DNA of 11,862 nucleotides, taken from NCBI GenBank assembly GCA_900321915.1, contig ONXW01000208.1, positions 1-11,862 on the forward strand, in the 5' to 3' direction. The notes under the pieces are model-generated. The model searched no databases. It was not told where the DNA came from and saw nothing but the letters and a program-made list of their open reading frames with translations. Origin of the DNA: an uncultured Eubacteriales bacterium (GTDB taxonomy: Bacteria; Bacillota; Clostridia; Lachnospirales; Lachnospiraceae). Positions 1 to 6,225 of the stretch are shown here, piece by piece; position 1 is the stretch's first letter; the number at the start of each line of letters is the position of its first letter. The translations under genes were made by a program, and so were the position numbers.

Positions 1-484
1 CTCCCTCGGTATGTGCCTTTGTGCCGGTAGAATGGCAGAACTGGACATCCGGGAACTCTTTTGCGGCCTGGATCATGAAATCCTCATGGCCGAAGGAATC
101 CGCGAAGATAATGCCGCAGCCGGAGTCAACCAGATCTGCTGCCGCGTCATAGCATTCCTGTCCTTCCGGAATGTTTGTGCGGATAAGGTACTCCACGCCG
201 AGCTGTTCGCATGCTGCCTTCGCGCCGTTGATGAAGTTCAGGTCATAGGTGGAGTTCTCATCGTGAAGCATGATGAAACCGACCTTGATGTCCTTTGCCT
301 CAGCCGGAGCTTCCGCTTCCGCTTCCGCGCCTGCTTCGGTCTCTTCTGCCGGTGCCTCGGCCTCTGCCGCCTGAGTCTCGGCTGCCGGAGCAGCAGTGGT
401 CTCAGCTGGCTTGCTGCCGCCGCAGGCCGCCAGTGTGCCTACCGCAAGCACGGTTGCAAGAAAAATGCTGATTTTCTTTTTCAT
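1..484 (-). CDS. BMP-family ABC transporter substrate-binding lipoprotein, C-terminus beyond the left edge
   Basis: The visible 161 residues begin with a lipoprotein signal peptide: Lys2-Lys4, a hydrophobic stretch at about residues 5-20, then a lipobox LAAC with the lipidated Cys at 21. A low-complexity Ala/Glu/Thr/Pro linker fills about 22-64. The folded domain starts at about 65 (IKVGFIMLHDENSTYD) and continues with NFINGAKAACEQLG and DLVDSGCGIIFADSFGHEDF, the pattern of BMP/PnrA-type periplasmic-binding domains. BMP proteins usually bind purine nucleosides for an ABC importer, although some in this order are annotated only as BMP proteins. The start at 484 is supported by the SD GGAGGGAGGA at 491-500. 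The gene lies 85 nt downstream of xpt on the same strand, which suits nucleoside uptake, but the transporter genes are outside the window, so the ligand is inferred. Confidence 0.9.
   Translation of the reverse strand, partial: MKKKISIFLATVLAVGTLAACGGSKPAETTAAPAAETQAAEAEAPAEETEAGAEAEAEAPAEAKDIKVGFIMLHDENSTYDLNFINGAKAACEQLGVEYLIRTNIPEGQECYDAAADLVDSGCGIIFADSFGHEDFMIQAAKEFPDVQFCHSTGTKAHTEG
309..326. repeat. (GCTTCC)x3 hexanucleotide repeat in the lipoprotein linker
   Basis: Three perfect tandem copies of GCTTCC on the plus strand encode the alternating Glu-Ala run of the linker when read on the minus strand. The unit is six bases, so slippage would change linker length without breaking the frame. 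Confidence 0.8.
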
Positions 485-502
485 TTCTTTTCCTCCCTCC
501 GG

Positions 503-553
503 AAAAAAACGTAACCGCATCAGATTACAATTTACTATTAAGAAAACGGTTAC
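503..553 (-). promoter_or_regulatory. Possible weak hairpin with U-tract just ahead of the lipoprotein gene
   Basis: The perfect 7-bp inverted repeat CGGTTAC (547-553) / GTAACCG (511-517) is separated by 29 nt. On the minus strand its second arm is followed by G and then seven T (503-509), and directly after that by the lipoprotein SD (491-500). It resembles an attenuator or a weak terminator between xpt and the lipoprotein gene. The loop is long and the stem short, so it could also be a widely spaced operator pair or chance. I see no convincing separate promoter for the lipoprotein gene here. Confidence 0.3.
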
Positions 554-569
554 TTGGTTAAATATATGA

Positions 570-1142
570 TCACCGGCGGAAAACAATGTCCGTATCGGTC
601 ATCTTCTCAATCATTGCCAGGGATTCCACCCGGACCCCCTGCGCGCGCATCGCGTCCCCGCCGCCCTGGAAGCACTTCTCAATGGCGATCGCGGCGCCTG
701 CGACCTTCGCGCCCGCCAGGCTGCAGAGCTCTGCCAGTCCGCGGAGGGCGTTTCCGTTTGCCAGGAAATCATCCACCAGCAGCACAGTATCATCCGCCGT
801 CAGGTAATCCGTGCTGACCACGGCCCGGTAATCCGTGCCGTGGGTAAAGGAATGCACCGTGGCCGCGTAGACGGCTCCGTCCACGTTGCTGGTCTTGTGT
901 TTCTTGGCAAACACTACAGGGACCTTCATGATGATGCCCGCCGCGGCCGCGATGGCGATGCCGCTGGCTTCGATGGTCAGGATCTTCGTGACGCCGCTTC
1001 CCTCGTAAAGACGGGCGATCTCCTCGCCTATCTCCCGGAGAAACACCGTATCAATCTGCTGGTTCAGGAAACTTCCCACCTTCAGGATTCCTCCGGGCAG
1101 GACTTCACCGCATTCAAGTATCTTTTCTTCCATCCGCTGCAT
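570..1142 (-). CDS. xpt: Xanthine phosphoribosyltransferase
   Basis: This cytoplasmic purine-salvage enzyme converts xanthine and PRPP to XMP. The 190 residues align from end to end with my recollection of Bacillus subtilis Xpt (about 194 residues). LKVGSFLNQQID is the N-terminal signature, KILTIEASGIA is the segment before the hood, and VPVVFAKKHKT follows. The PRPP-binding motif of type I phosphoribosyltransferases is VLLVDDFLANG, at about residues 120-130. The C-terminal part carries IEKCFQGG and VESLA, also typical. The start at 1142 is chosen because AAAGGGGG lies 8 nt upstream; the ATG three codons later would be too far from it. A sigma-A-like promoter lies only about 25 nt upstream, so transcription appears to start without a riboswitch leader. 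The lipoprotein gene follows on the same strand. Confidence 0.96.
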   Translation of the reverse strand: MQRMEEKILECGEVLPGGILKVGSFLNQQIDTVFLREIGEEIARLYEGSGVTKILTIEASGIAIAAAAGIIMKVPVVFAKKHKTSNVDGAVYAATVHSFTHGTDYRAVVSTDYLTADDTVLLVDDFLANGNALRGLAELCSLAGAKVAGAAIAIEKCFQGGGDAMRAQGVRVESLAMIEKMTDTDIVFRR

Positions 1143-1168
1143 CTGATACGCCCCCTTTATGTTTTAGG

Positions 1169-1203
1169 ATTATATCATACCCGCAAAAAATAACAATTGT
1201 CAA
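1169..1203 (-). promoter_or_regulatory. Predicted sigma-A promoter of xpt
   Basis: On the minus strand TTGACA (1198-1203) is followed after 18 nt by TATGAT (1174-1179). An overlapping perfect TATAAT (1169-1174) would give a 23-nt spacer and is less likely to be the -10. The predicted transcript starts near 1167, about 25 nt before the start codon. Confidence 0.7.
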
Positions 1204-1284
1204 TGGGAACAAGGTGTTTAGAAATTTCTTATATTATGTATAATATTGTACCGTCAGTTTTTATTCACACCAGGAAAAAATATA

Positions 1285-1313
1285 TAGACATTTCAGGAAA
1301 TCCGGAGTATACT
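1285..1313 (+). promoter_or_regulatory. Predicted sigma-A promoter of aroD
   Basis: TAGACA (1285-1290), a 17-nt spacer and TATACT (1308-1313) form a good consensus promoter pointing to aroD. The predicted transcript starts near 1320, giving a leader of about 55 nt. The leader contains the palindrome TGCTTTTAAAGCA (1333-1345). The rest of the gap back to xpt (about 1204-1284) is AT-rich; there I see only a short AT palindrome at 1231-1246 and no gene. Confidence 0.65.
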
Positions 1314-1375
1314 GTCTTCACCTGTTGCTTTTTGCTTTTAAAGCATTGAATTATACTGCTGAGGAGACCATACCC

Positions 1376-2131
1376 ATGAAAACCGTCAAACTGAAAAACG
1401 TTGTCCTCGGCGAAGGCAAGCCGAAAATCTGCATCCCATTTGTGGATGATACCCGGGAAGGCCTCGCGGCTTCCGCCCGGCGCGCGCTCTCATTTCCCTG
1501 CGACCTGGTCGAGTGGCGCGCGGATTACTATAATATAAAGAACGATCCGGAAGAAACCGCCGCCGCCATCCGGACCCTGCGCAGAGTCCTCGGGGACATC
1601 CCGGTCTTTTACACCATGCGCACCGGACAGGAGGGGGGCATGTCCGACCTGACGGATGAGGAATATGAGCGCACCCTTATCTCCACCATCGAAACCGGCC
1701 GTCCGGACATGATCGACGTGGAGCTCTCCCGCGGGGATGACTTCCTGAAGAACATGGTTGAGAGGGCCCACGCCCGCAGCATCGCGGTCGTCGCTTCCCG
1801 CCACGCCTTCCGGGATACGCCGCCGAAGGAGGAGATTGTGGAAACCATGCGGCGGATGCAGGTCCTGGGCGCGGATATTGCCAAATTCGCCGCCATGGCC
1901 AACAGCGCCCGCGACGTCCTCACGCTGCTGGACGCGACGCTGACCATGCGGGAACTGTACGGCGATACGCCGCTCATCACCATGTCCATGGGGAAACCGG
2001 GTATCGTAAGCCGCCTCTGCGGCGAAGTCTTCGGCTCCTGCCTTACCTTCGGCACCGCCGGGGCCTCCTCCGCGCCGGGCCAGATTCCCGCGGACCAGAT
2101 GAAGCATATCCTGGATATCCTGCATGACTGA
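1376..2131 (+). CDS. aroD: Type I 3-dehydroquinate dehydratase
   Basis: The enzyme catalyses step three of the shikimate pathway, syn-dehydration of 3-dehydroquinate to 3-dehydroshikimate through a Schiff base. The 251 residues match the usual length of about 250. With the start at 1376, the active-site residues fall at the same numbers as in the Salmonella enzyme: Glu46 (VEWRAD), Arg82 (TMRTG), His143 (SRHAF), the Schiff-base Lys170 (DIAKFA), Arg213 (IVSR) and Gln236 (APGQIP). This numbering, together with GAGGAG (1361-1366) 9 nt upstream, favours the ATG at 1376 over an in-frame TTG at 1325. The gene has its own promoter and terminator, so it appears monocistronic. It converges on the operon that ends with a shikimate kinase-like gene, but the two are not co-transcribed. 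Confidence 0.97.
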   Translation: MKTVKLKNVVLGEGKPKICIPFVDDTREGLAASARRALSFPCDLVEWRADYYNIKNDPEETAAAIRTLRRVLGDIPVFYTMRTGQEGGMSDLTDEEYERTLISTIETGRPDMIDVELSRGDDFLKNMVERAHARSIAVVASRHAFRDTPPKEEIVETMRRMQVLGADIAKFAAMANSARDVLTLLDATLTMRELYGDTPLITMSMGKPGIVSRLCGEVFGSCLTFGTAGASSAPGQIPADQMKHILDILHD

Positions 2132-2137
2132 AACGGC

Positions 2138-2166
2138 AAGAGGCTGCCCGCCGGCAGCCTCTTTTC
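2138..2166 (+). terminator. Rho-independent terminator of aroD
   Basis: A perfect 11-bp stem, AAGAGGCTGCC (2138-2148) / GGCAGCCTCTT (2153-2163), with the 4-nt loop CGCC, begins 6 nt after the aroD stop and runs into a short T-rich tail. It fills the 36-nt gap between aroD and the convergent operon. On the minus strand the stem is followed only by a poor U-tract, so termination of the operon here is possible but weaker. Confidence 0.85.
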
Positions 2167-2167
2167 T

Positions 2168-2722
2168 CTATCCTTCTTTTCCCGCGGAGCCGCCGCGGGC
2201 ATATCCCATCTTTTCCAGTGTCCCGCGCAGCTCATCCACCAGGCGGCCGAAGCGTTTTCCCTCCTCGTCCACGGTGATGTCGGCGTACTGCTCAAACAGC
2301 GCGGTCCTCTCGTCGTACAGGTCTCTCAGGGTCATGCCCTCTTTCAGGACAACCCCGCGGTCCACCACGTCCCCGATCCGGGCCGCCAGCTCTTCATAGC
2401 TGATTTTCAGGTAGACCACCACGCCCAGGGAGCGCAGGTTCTCCATCGCCTCCCTGCCGTAAACGACGCTCCCGCCCGGGGCGATGACGGCATACTCCGC
2501 GTCAATCGCCGCGTTGACGCGGTTCTCCACGTCCATAAAGCCGTCCATGCCCTGCTCGGCGATAATCTCCTTCAGGAGCTTCCCCGTCTGTTCCTGGATC
2601 AGCAGATCCCCGTCGATAAAACGGTAGCCGATCCTCTTTGCCAGGAGCACGCCAACCGTGCTCTTGCCCGCCGCGGGCATGCCGATGAGTGTGACGCATT
2701 TCCTATCTTTTCTTTCGGCCAT
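2168..2722 (-). CDS. Divergent shikimate kinase-like P-loop kinase
   Basis: This 184-residue nucleoside-monophosphate-kinase-fold protein most resembles shikimate kinase, which phosphorylates shikimate at the 3-OH with ATP. The Walker A motif is GMPAAGKST (14-22). The FIDGDLLI segment holds Asp39, equivalent to the shikimate-binding Asp of SDxxI. Arg139 in LYDERTALFEQYAD matches the conserved C-terminal Arg. Two substrate-site signatures differ: the FRxxE motif reads GFMDVEN, so the shikimate-binding Arg is Met63, and the usual GGG turn reads PGGS (82-85). It may be a paralog with another substrate. The start at 2722 is the only ATG that gives a complete first strand before the P-loop; its SD is poor, and the gene overlaps the end of the flavin reductase gene by 20 nt, suggesting translational coupling. 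Last gene of the operon. Confidence 0.8.
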   Translation of the reverse strand: MAERKDRKCVTLIGMPAAGKSTVGVLLAKRIGYRFIDGDLLIQEQTGKLLKEIIAEQGMDGFMDVENRVNAAIDAEYAVIAPGGSVVYGREAMENLRSLGVVVYLKISYEELAARIGDVVDRGVVLKEGMTLRDLYDERTALFEQYADITVDEEGKRFGRLVDELRGTLEKMGYARGGSAGKEG

Positions 2723-3299
2723 TTCCTCTGCGGTCCTTTTTCCGCACACTGTACCCGAAGCTTCCCAGAAGGCCGGACAGCCCGTAATACTCCCCGTGGG
2801 AATACACCACCGGGTCCGCTTTCTCCAGCGCGAGCCTCCCGCTCTCGTCCAGGAGGCTCTCATCCACGTCCACGGCCAGGACCTCCGCCAGGAACATATG
2901 ATGGGATCCCAGCTCCTTCACTTCCGTCACCCGGCACTCGATATTCACCGGGCTCTCCGCGATAAGGGGCGCGCGTACCTTCTGCGCCTCAGCGGGGGTG
3001 AGCCCCGTCTCCTTCCATTTATCCACGTCCCTGCCGGATCTCACACCGCAGAAATCCGCCGCCCGGACCAGCCGGGCAGTGGTCATATTCACGACAAACT
3101 CGCCGCTTTCGCGGATCATGGGGTAGGAATAGCGCTCCGGCCGCACAGATATGTACAGCATCGGCGGGTTGGTGCACACCGTTCCCGTCCAAGCGATGGT
3201 AATGATATCGGATTTCCCGTTCCCGTCCGCGGCAGTCACCATCACAGCCGGCACCGGGTAAAGCATGTTTCCCGGCTTCCAGACCTGCTTCTCAGTCAT
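2703..3299 (-). CDS. Flavin reductase-like, FMN-binding split-barrel protein
   Basis: The 198-residue protein resembles the flavoredoxin/flavin reductase-like family, which binds FMN in a split beta-barrel. Family-like segments are the N-terminal PGNMLYPVPAVMVTA (9-23), ITIAWTGTVCTNPPMLYISVR (33-53), GEFVVNM (66-72) and HHMFLAEVLAV (133-143). The physiological substrate cannot be read from sequence; relatives reduce free flavin or serve as electron carriers. The last dozen or so residues are strongly basic (RKKDRRGNGRKKR), and the DNA encoding the end also carries the start of the next gene. The start ATG at 3299 overlaps the stop of the HicB-like gene by 8 nt, and there is no clear SD, so translation probably depends on coupling to the upstream gene. 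Confidence 0.88.
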   Translation of the reverse strand: MTEKQVWKPGNMLYPVPAVMVTAADGNGKSDIITIAWTGTVCTNPPMLYISVRPERYSYPMIRESGEFVVNMTTARLVRAADFCGVRSGRDVDKWKETGLTPAEAQKVRAPLIAESPVNIECRVTEVKELGSHHMFLAEVLAVDVDESLLDESGRLALEKADPVVYSHGEYYGLSGLLGSFGYSVRKKDRRGNGRKKR

Positions 3300-3567
3300 A
3301 GTCAGGCAACAGCTTGATTCTCACCATAATGCTGCGAACCTCGCTGCCCTCCCCGACGGGAATGTCCTCCGGAAGGGAGGCGGCAGGAAGCGAATCGGCT
3401 TCCTCCATCTCCAGCTCAATCCAGTTCCGGGCGGCTTCCCTCGCATTGTCCGCCGCCTCCTCAAAATCCCTGCCGTGCGCCCTGCACATCTCCAGGTCCG
3501 GAAACGACACGTCTACCCCGTTCCCGTCCGCGCCCGGTGTAAATACCGCCGGATAAACAAACGTCAT
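3292..3567 (-). CDS. Orphan HicB-like protein
   Basis: This 91-residue protein has the HicB-like fold signature: YPAVFTPGADGNGVDVSFPDLEMC (5-28), followed by a helix with FEEAADNAREAARNWIELEMEE (35-56) and the short tail SLPAASLPEDI. HicB proteins are usually antitoxins to a small HicA RNA-binding toxin encoded next to them. No HicA gene is present: the flanking genes are the pyrophosphatase (24 nt upstream) and the flavin reductase (8-nt overlap), with no room for another ORF. I see no DNA-binding helix-turn-helix or ribbon-helix-helix extension after the HicB domain. AAGGAAT lies at good spacing before the ATG. It is probably a domesticated regulator or binding protein rather than a working antitoxin. 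Confidence 0.85.
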   Translation of the reverse strand: MTFVYPAVFTPGADGNGVDVSFPDLEMCRAHGRDFEEAADNAREAARNWIELEMEEADSLPAASLPEDIPVGEGSEVRSIMVRIKLLPDYD

Positions 3568-3591
3568 GTGCGAAATTCCTTTCTTTTCCTT

Positions 3592-5247
3592 TTACTGGGC
3601 AATCGCCGAGGAGAGGGCCGGAATCAGCTGTTTCTTCCTCGACACAACCCCCGGGAGAATCCTTCCGCCGTCCGGACTTCCGGCCGCGCCGAAGGCCTCC
3701 TCCGCCAGCTGGTCCGCGCCGTGTCCGACGCTCACCAGGATGGTGGTCTCCGTGAGGATATTGGTCAGCATGAGGAACAGCATGTCCACCCCTTCCTCCT
3801 CGAGGGCCTTCTCCATATAGGCGGGCATCCGCTTCTCCAGGGCCCGGAGCTCCTCGTCATCCATGGAGCTGACCTGGCCGACGCAGAATGTCACCTTGCC
3901 TGCACTGAACTTCTTGAAATCCTGGTGGAGGATCTCCGCGTCCGTCTTGCCTTTCAGCTGGCTTCCCGCCGAGAACATCTTCACCGCAAACTTCTCCGGG
4001 TCGATACCGGCGATCTTCTGCAGCGCTTCCGCGGCCTCGCGGTCGCAGTCCGTAAAGGTCGGGGACCGGAACAGCAGGGTATCCGAGATAATCGCCGCAA
4101 GCAGCAGCCCCGCCGTCTGCTTGTCAATCTCCAGCCCGTGCTCCGTATACATCTGGTAGAGGATTGTCGCCGTGCAGCCTACGGGCTGGTTGCGGAACAG
4201 CACCGGCTGTATGGTCTGCATGGTGCCCAGGCGGTGATGGTCAATAATGGCGAGGATATTCGCGTCCTCGATGCCGTCCACGGCCTGGTTCCTCTCATTG
4301 TGGTCCACCAGCATGACATTCTTGCCCTTCGCGGCGATGACATTCCGCCTGGAAATCATCCCCACATATTTCCCGGCCGGGTTCAGTACCGGGAAGTCGC
4401 GGTACCGCTTGCTTGCCATGATATCCTTGATATCGTTGAGGTAATCCTCGCTGCGGAAGGTAATCAGCTCCTCCGCTTTCCTCATGAAGAAGCTTATGGG
4501 CATGCTCTGGTTCATGAGGCGGGCGGTGGTGTAGGTATCATAATGGGTTGTGATGATGGTGCAGCCCCGCTCGGCCGCCAGCTTCTTTATGGTGCGGGAT
4601 ACGTCCGAGCCGCCGCTGACAATGATGCCGGCCGCCTCCATCTCGATGGCGCAGAGCTGGGACTCATAGCGGTTTCCCAGAATCACCAGGTCTCCCTTCT
4701 CGATGAAGGACTCCATGACGTCGGGATTGGCCGCCGCGATGAGGACCTTACCCTTATCAAAGACCCCTTTGATATCCCCCACGAGGAGCTCTCCCTCCAG
4801 GGTTTCCACGATATTTTTGTAAAGGGTCTTCGCCTTCGCCAGGATGGTGCTGTCATACACATTCATGTAGGACATGGTAATGTCGCCGACGGTGATCAGT
4901 CCTTCCAGGCGGTTTGACCGGTTGACGGCAGGAAGCGTGACCACATTGCCCTCCTGCATCAGCTCCCAGGCCTTCCGCAGGGAAATGTTCTTGTCCACGC
5001 CCTTAGTCTCGCGCACTTCGACGTCCTTCACCTGGGTTCTCACGCTTTTGATGAGCTCGGGCGCCTCCACCTTAAAATAATCCAGCACAAACTGGGTTTC
5101 CGGGTTGATATTTCCCGCGCGTCCCGCGATAAATGTGCCGCCCACCATCTTCTCTTTATACCTCGCATAGCAGATGGCCGAGCATATGGAGTCAGTATCC
5201 GGGTTTTTGTGTCCTATCACTATAGTCTTGTTAGCATCTTCAAGCAT
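3592..5247 (-). CDS. ppaC: CBS-DRTGG-regulated manganese-dependent inorganic pyrophosphatase (family II)
   Basis: The 551-residue cytoplasmic enzyme hydrolyses pyrophosphate to phosphate and is much longer than plain family II pyrophosphatases (about 310). The N-terminal DHH part has the metal-ligand motif GHKNPDTDS (12-20; His13, Asp17, Asp19). A regulatory insert follows: CBS 1 at about 70-130, a DRTGG-like domain at about 145-245, and CBS 2 at about 255-310. The DHH domain resumes with VDHNE (314-318), IDHHRLG (335-341; Asp336, His337, His338) and SDT (388-390). The DHHA2 domain ends with the substrate-binding SRKKQ (536-540). Characterised relatives with this insert are inhibited by AMP and ADP and activated by diadenosine polyphosphates; similar control is inferred here. 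AAAGGAG lies 6 nt before the ATG, inside the 15-nt gap after glcK. Confidence 0.96.
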   Translation of the reverse strand: MLEDANKTIVIGHKNPDTDSICSAICYARYKEKMVGGTFIAGRAGNINPETQFVLDYFKVEAPELIKSVRTQVKDVEVRETKGVDKNISLRKAWELMQEGNVVTLPAVNRSNRLEGLITVGDITMSYMNVYDSTILAKAKTLYKNIVETLEGELLVGDIKGVFDKGKVLIAAANPDVMESFIEKGDLVILGNRYESQLCAIEMEAAGIIVSGGSDVSRTIKKLAAERGCTIITTHYDTYTTARLMNQSMPISFFMRKAEELITFRSEDYLNDIKDIMASKRYRDFPVLNPAGKYVGMISRRNVIAAKGKNVMLVDHNERNQAVDGIEDANILAIIDHHRLGTMQTIQPVLFRNQPVGCTATILYQMYTEHGLEIDKQTAGLLLAAIISDTLLFRSPTFTDCDREAAEALQKIAGIDPEKFAVKMFSAGSQLKGKTDAEILHQDFKKFSAGKVTFCVGQVSSMDDEELRALEKRMPAYMEKALEEEGVDMLFLMLTNILTETTILVSVGHGADQLAEEAFGAAGSPDGGRILPGVVSRKKQLIPALSSAIAQ

Positions 5248-5262
5248 ATCTGTCTCCTTTGC

Positions 5263-6207
5263 TTAATCCAGCACCATCTTCGCCGCCCCGTAGATTCCGG
5301 CATCATTTCCCAGAAGTGCCGTGACAATCTCAGACTTGGATTTGCTGAGAGGGGCGAATTCGTGATAATACTTCTCGATTTTGTCATTGAGGAACTTTCC
5401 CGCGCGGGACACGCCGCCGCCGATGATGAACACCTCCGGGTCCACGACCATGGCGATGCCGGCCAGCGCCCGGCCCAGGTAAAATGCCATGATGTCCAGG
5501 GCTTTCAGGGACAGCTCATCGCCCTGCGCCGCATAAACGCAGACATCCTTCGCCGTCACCTCCTCCAGGCCGCGAAGCGGGGATTCTGTCTCCGGATTCT
5601 CCCTGAGGAGCCGTCTGGCCTCCCGGACTATCCCGGTGGCGGAGGCAGTCTGTTCCAGGCAGCCGCGGCCGCCGCAGTTGCAGGTGTCCTGGTCCTCGTC
5701 ACGGACGTGGATGTGGCCTATCTCGCCGCCCATGCCGTGGGTGCCGGCCACGATCTTCTGGTTCAGGACGACGCCGCCGCCAACGCCGGTACCGAGGGTG
5801 ACCATCACCGCGTTTTTCCTGCCCTTGCCGGCGCCCCGCCAGACTTCACCGAGGGCCGCCACATTGGCATCGTTTCCCGCGGCGATATGGACCCCGTGGA
5901 ATTCATGCCGGATTGTGCCGATGATATCCGTATGGCCCCATCCCAGGTTGACGCAGACTTCCACCGTCCCGTTGGGAAGGACCGGGCCGGGCACGCCGAT
6001 ACCGATGCCGTACACCCCCTTCATGGGGATCCCTTTCTCCGCCATGTACTTTTTCAGGGATGCCGCCACGTCGGGAAGGACATACTTTCCTCCCTCCTCT
6101 TTCCGCGTCGGGATCTCCCACTTGTCCAGAAGAGTGCCCGCGCTGTCAAAGCAGCCGATTTTAACCGTGGTTCCTCCCACATCTACACCGAAACAGCACT
6201 TTGCCAT
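5263..6207 (-). CDS. glcK: ROK-family glucokinase
   Basis: The enzyme phosphorylates intracellular glucose to glucose 6-phosphate with ATP. The 314-residue sequence has the phosphate-binding loop DVGGTTVKIG (9-18), the family hinge GIGIGVPGPV (67-76), the catalytic Asp113 in GNDAN, and the second phosphate loop TLGTGVGGG (137-145). The ROK signature GEIGHIHV (161-168) supplies zinc ligand His165, and CNCGGRGCLE (176-185) supplies Cys176, Cys178 and Cys183. The last segment FIIGGGVS matches the adenosine-binding motif. The N-terminal region lacks the helix-turn-helix extension of ROK repressors such as NagC, so it is an enzyme rather than a regulator. Glucose is the likeliest substrate, but a related hexose or N-acetyl sugar cannot be excluded. 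AGGAGGGAG stands just upstream, and the DUF5711-like gene ends 18 nt before the start. Confidence 0.93.
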   Translation of the reverse strand: MAKCCFGVDVGGTTVKIGCFDSAGTLLDKWEIPTRKEEGGKYVLPDVAASLKKYMAEKGIPMKGVYGIGIGVPGPVLPNGTVEVCVNLGWGHTDIIGTIRHEFHGVHIAAGNDANVAALGEVWRGAGKGRKNAVMVTLGTGVGGGVVLNQKIVAGTHGMGGEIGHIHVRDEDQDTCNCGGRGCLEQTASATGIVREARRLLRENPETESPLRGLEEVTAKDVCVYAAQGDELSLKALDIMAFYLGRALAGIAMVVDPEVFIIGGGVSRAGKFLNDKIEKYYHEFAPLSKSKSEIVTALLGNDAGIYGAAKMVLD

Positions 6208-6225
6208 ATGTATCTCCCTCCTGTT

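Noticed and set aside
2723..2863. N-terminal extension of the shikimate kinase-like frame
   Set aside because: It lies wholly inside the flavin reductase gene, its translation is Arg/Trp-rich and unlike kinases, and the ATG at 2722 gives a normal kinase N-terminus.
3292..3567. Complete HicAB toxin-antitoxin system
   Set aside because: Only the HicB-like part is present; no HicA-size ORF fits in the 24-nt gap upstream or the 8-nt overlap downstream.
3265..4917. Long open frame of 550 codons on the plus strand, antisense to ppaC
   Set aside because: The minus-strand gene has complete pyrophosphatase motifs. The plus-strand translation is rich in His, Arg and Gly without any family motif, as expected for an antisense frame in GC-rich DNA.
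5263..6207. ROK-family transcriptional repressor
   Set aside because: The protein starts directly with the kinase phosphate loop and lacks the helix-turn-helix extension of ROK repressors.
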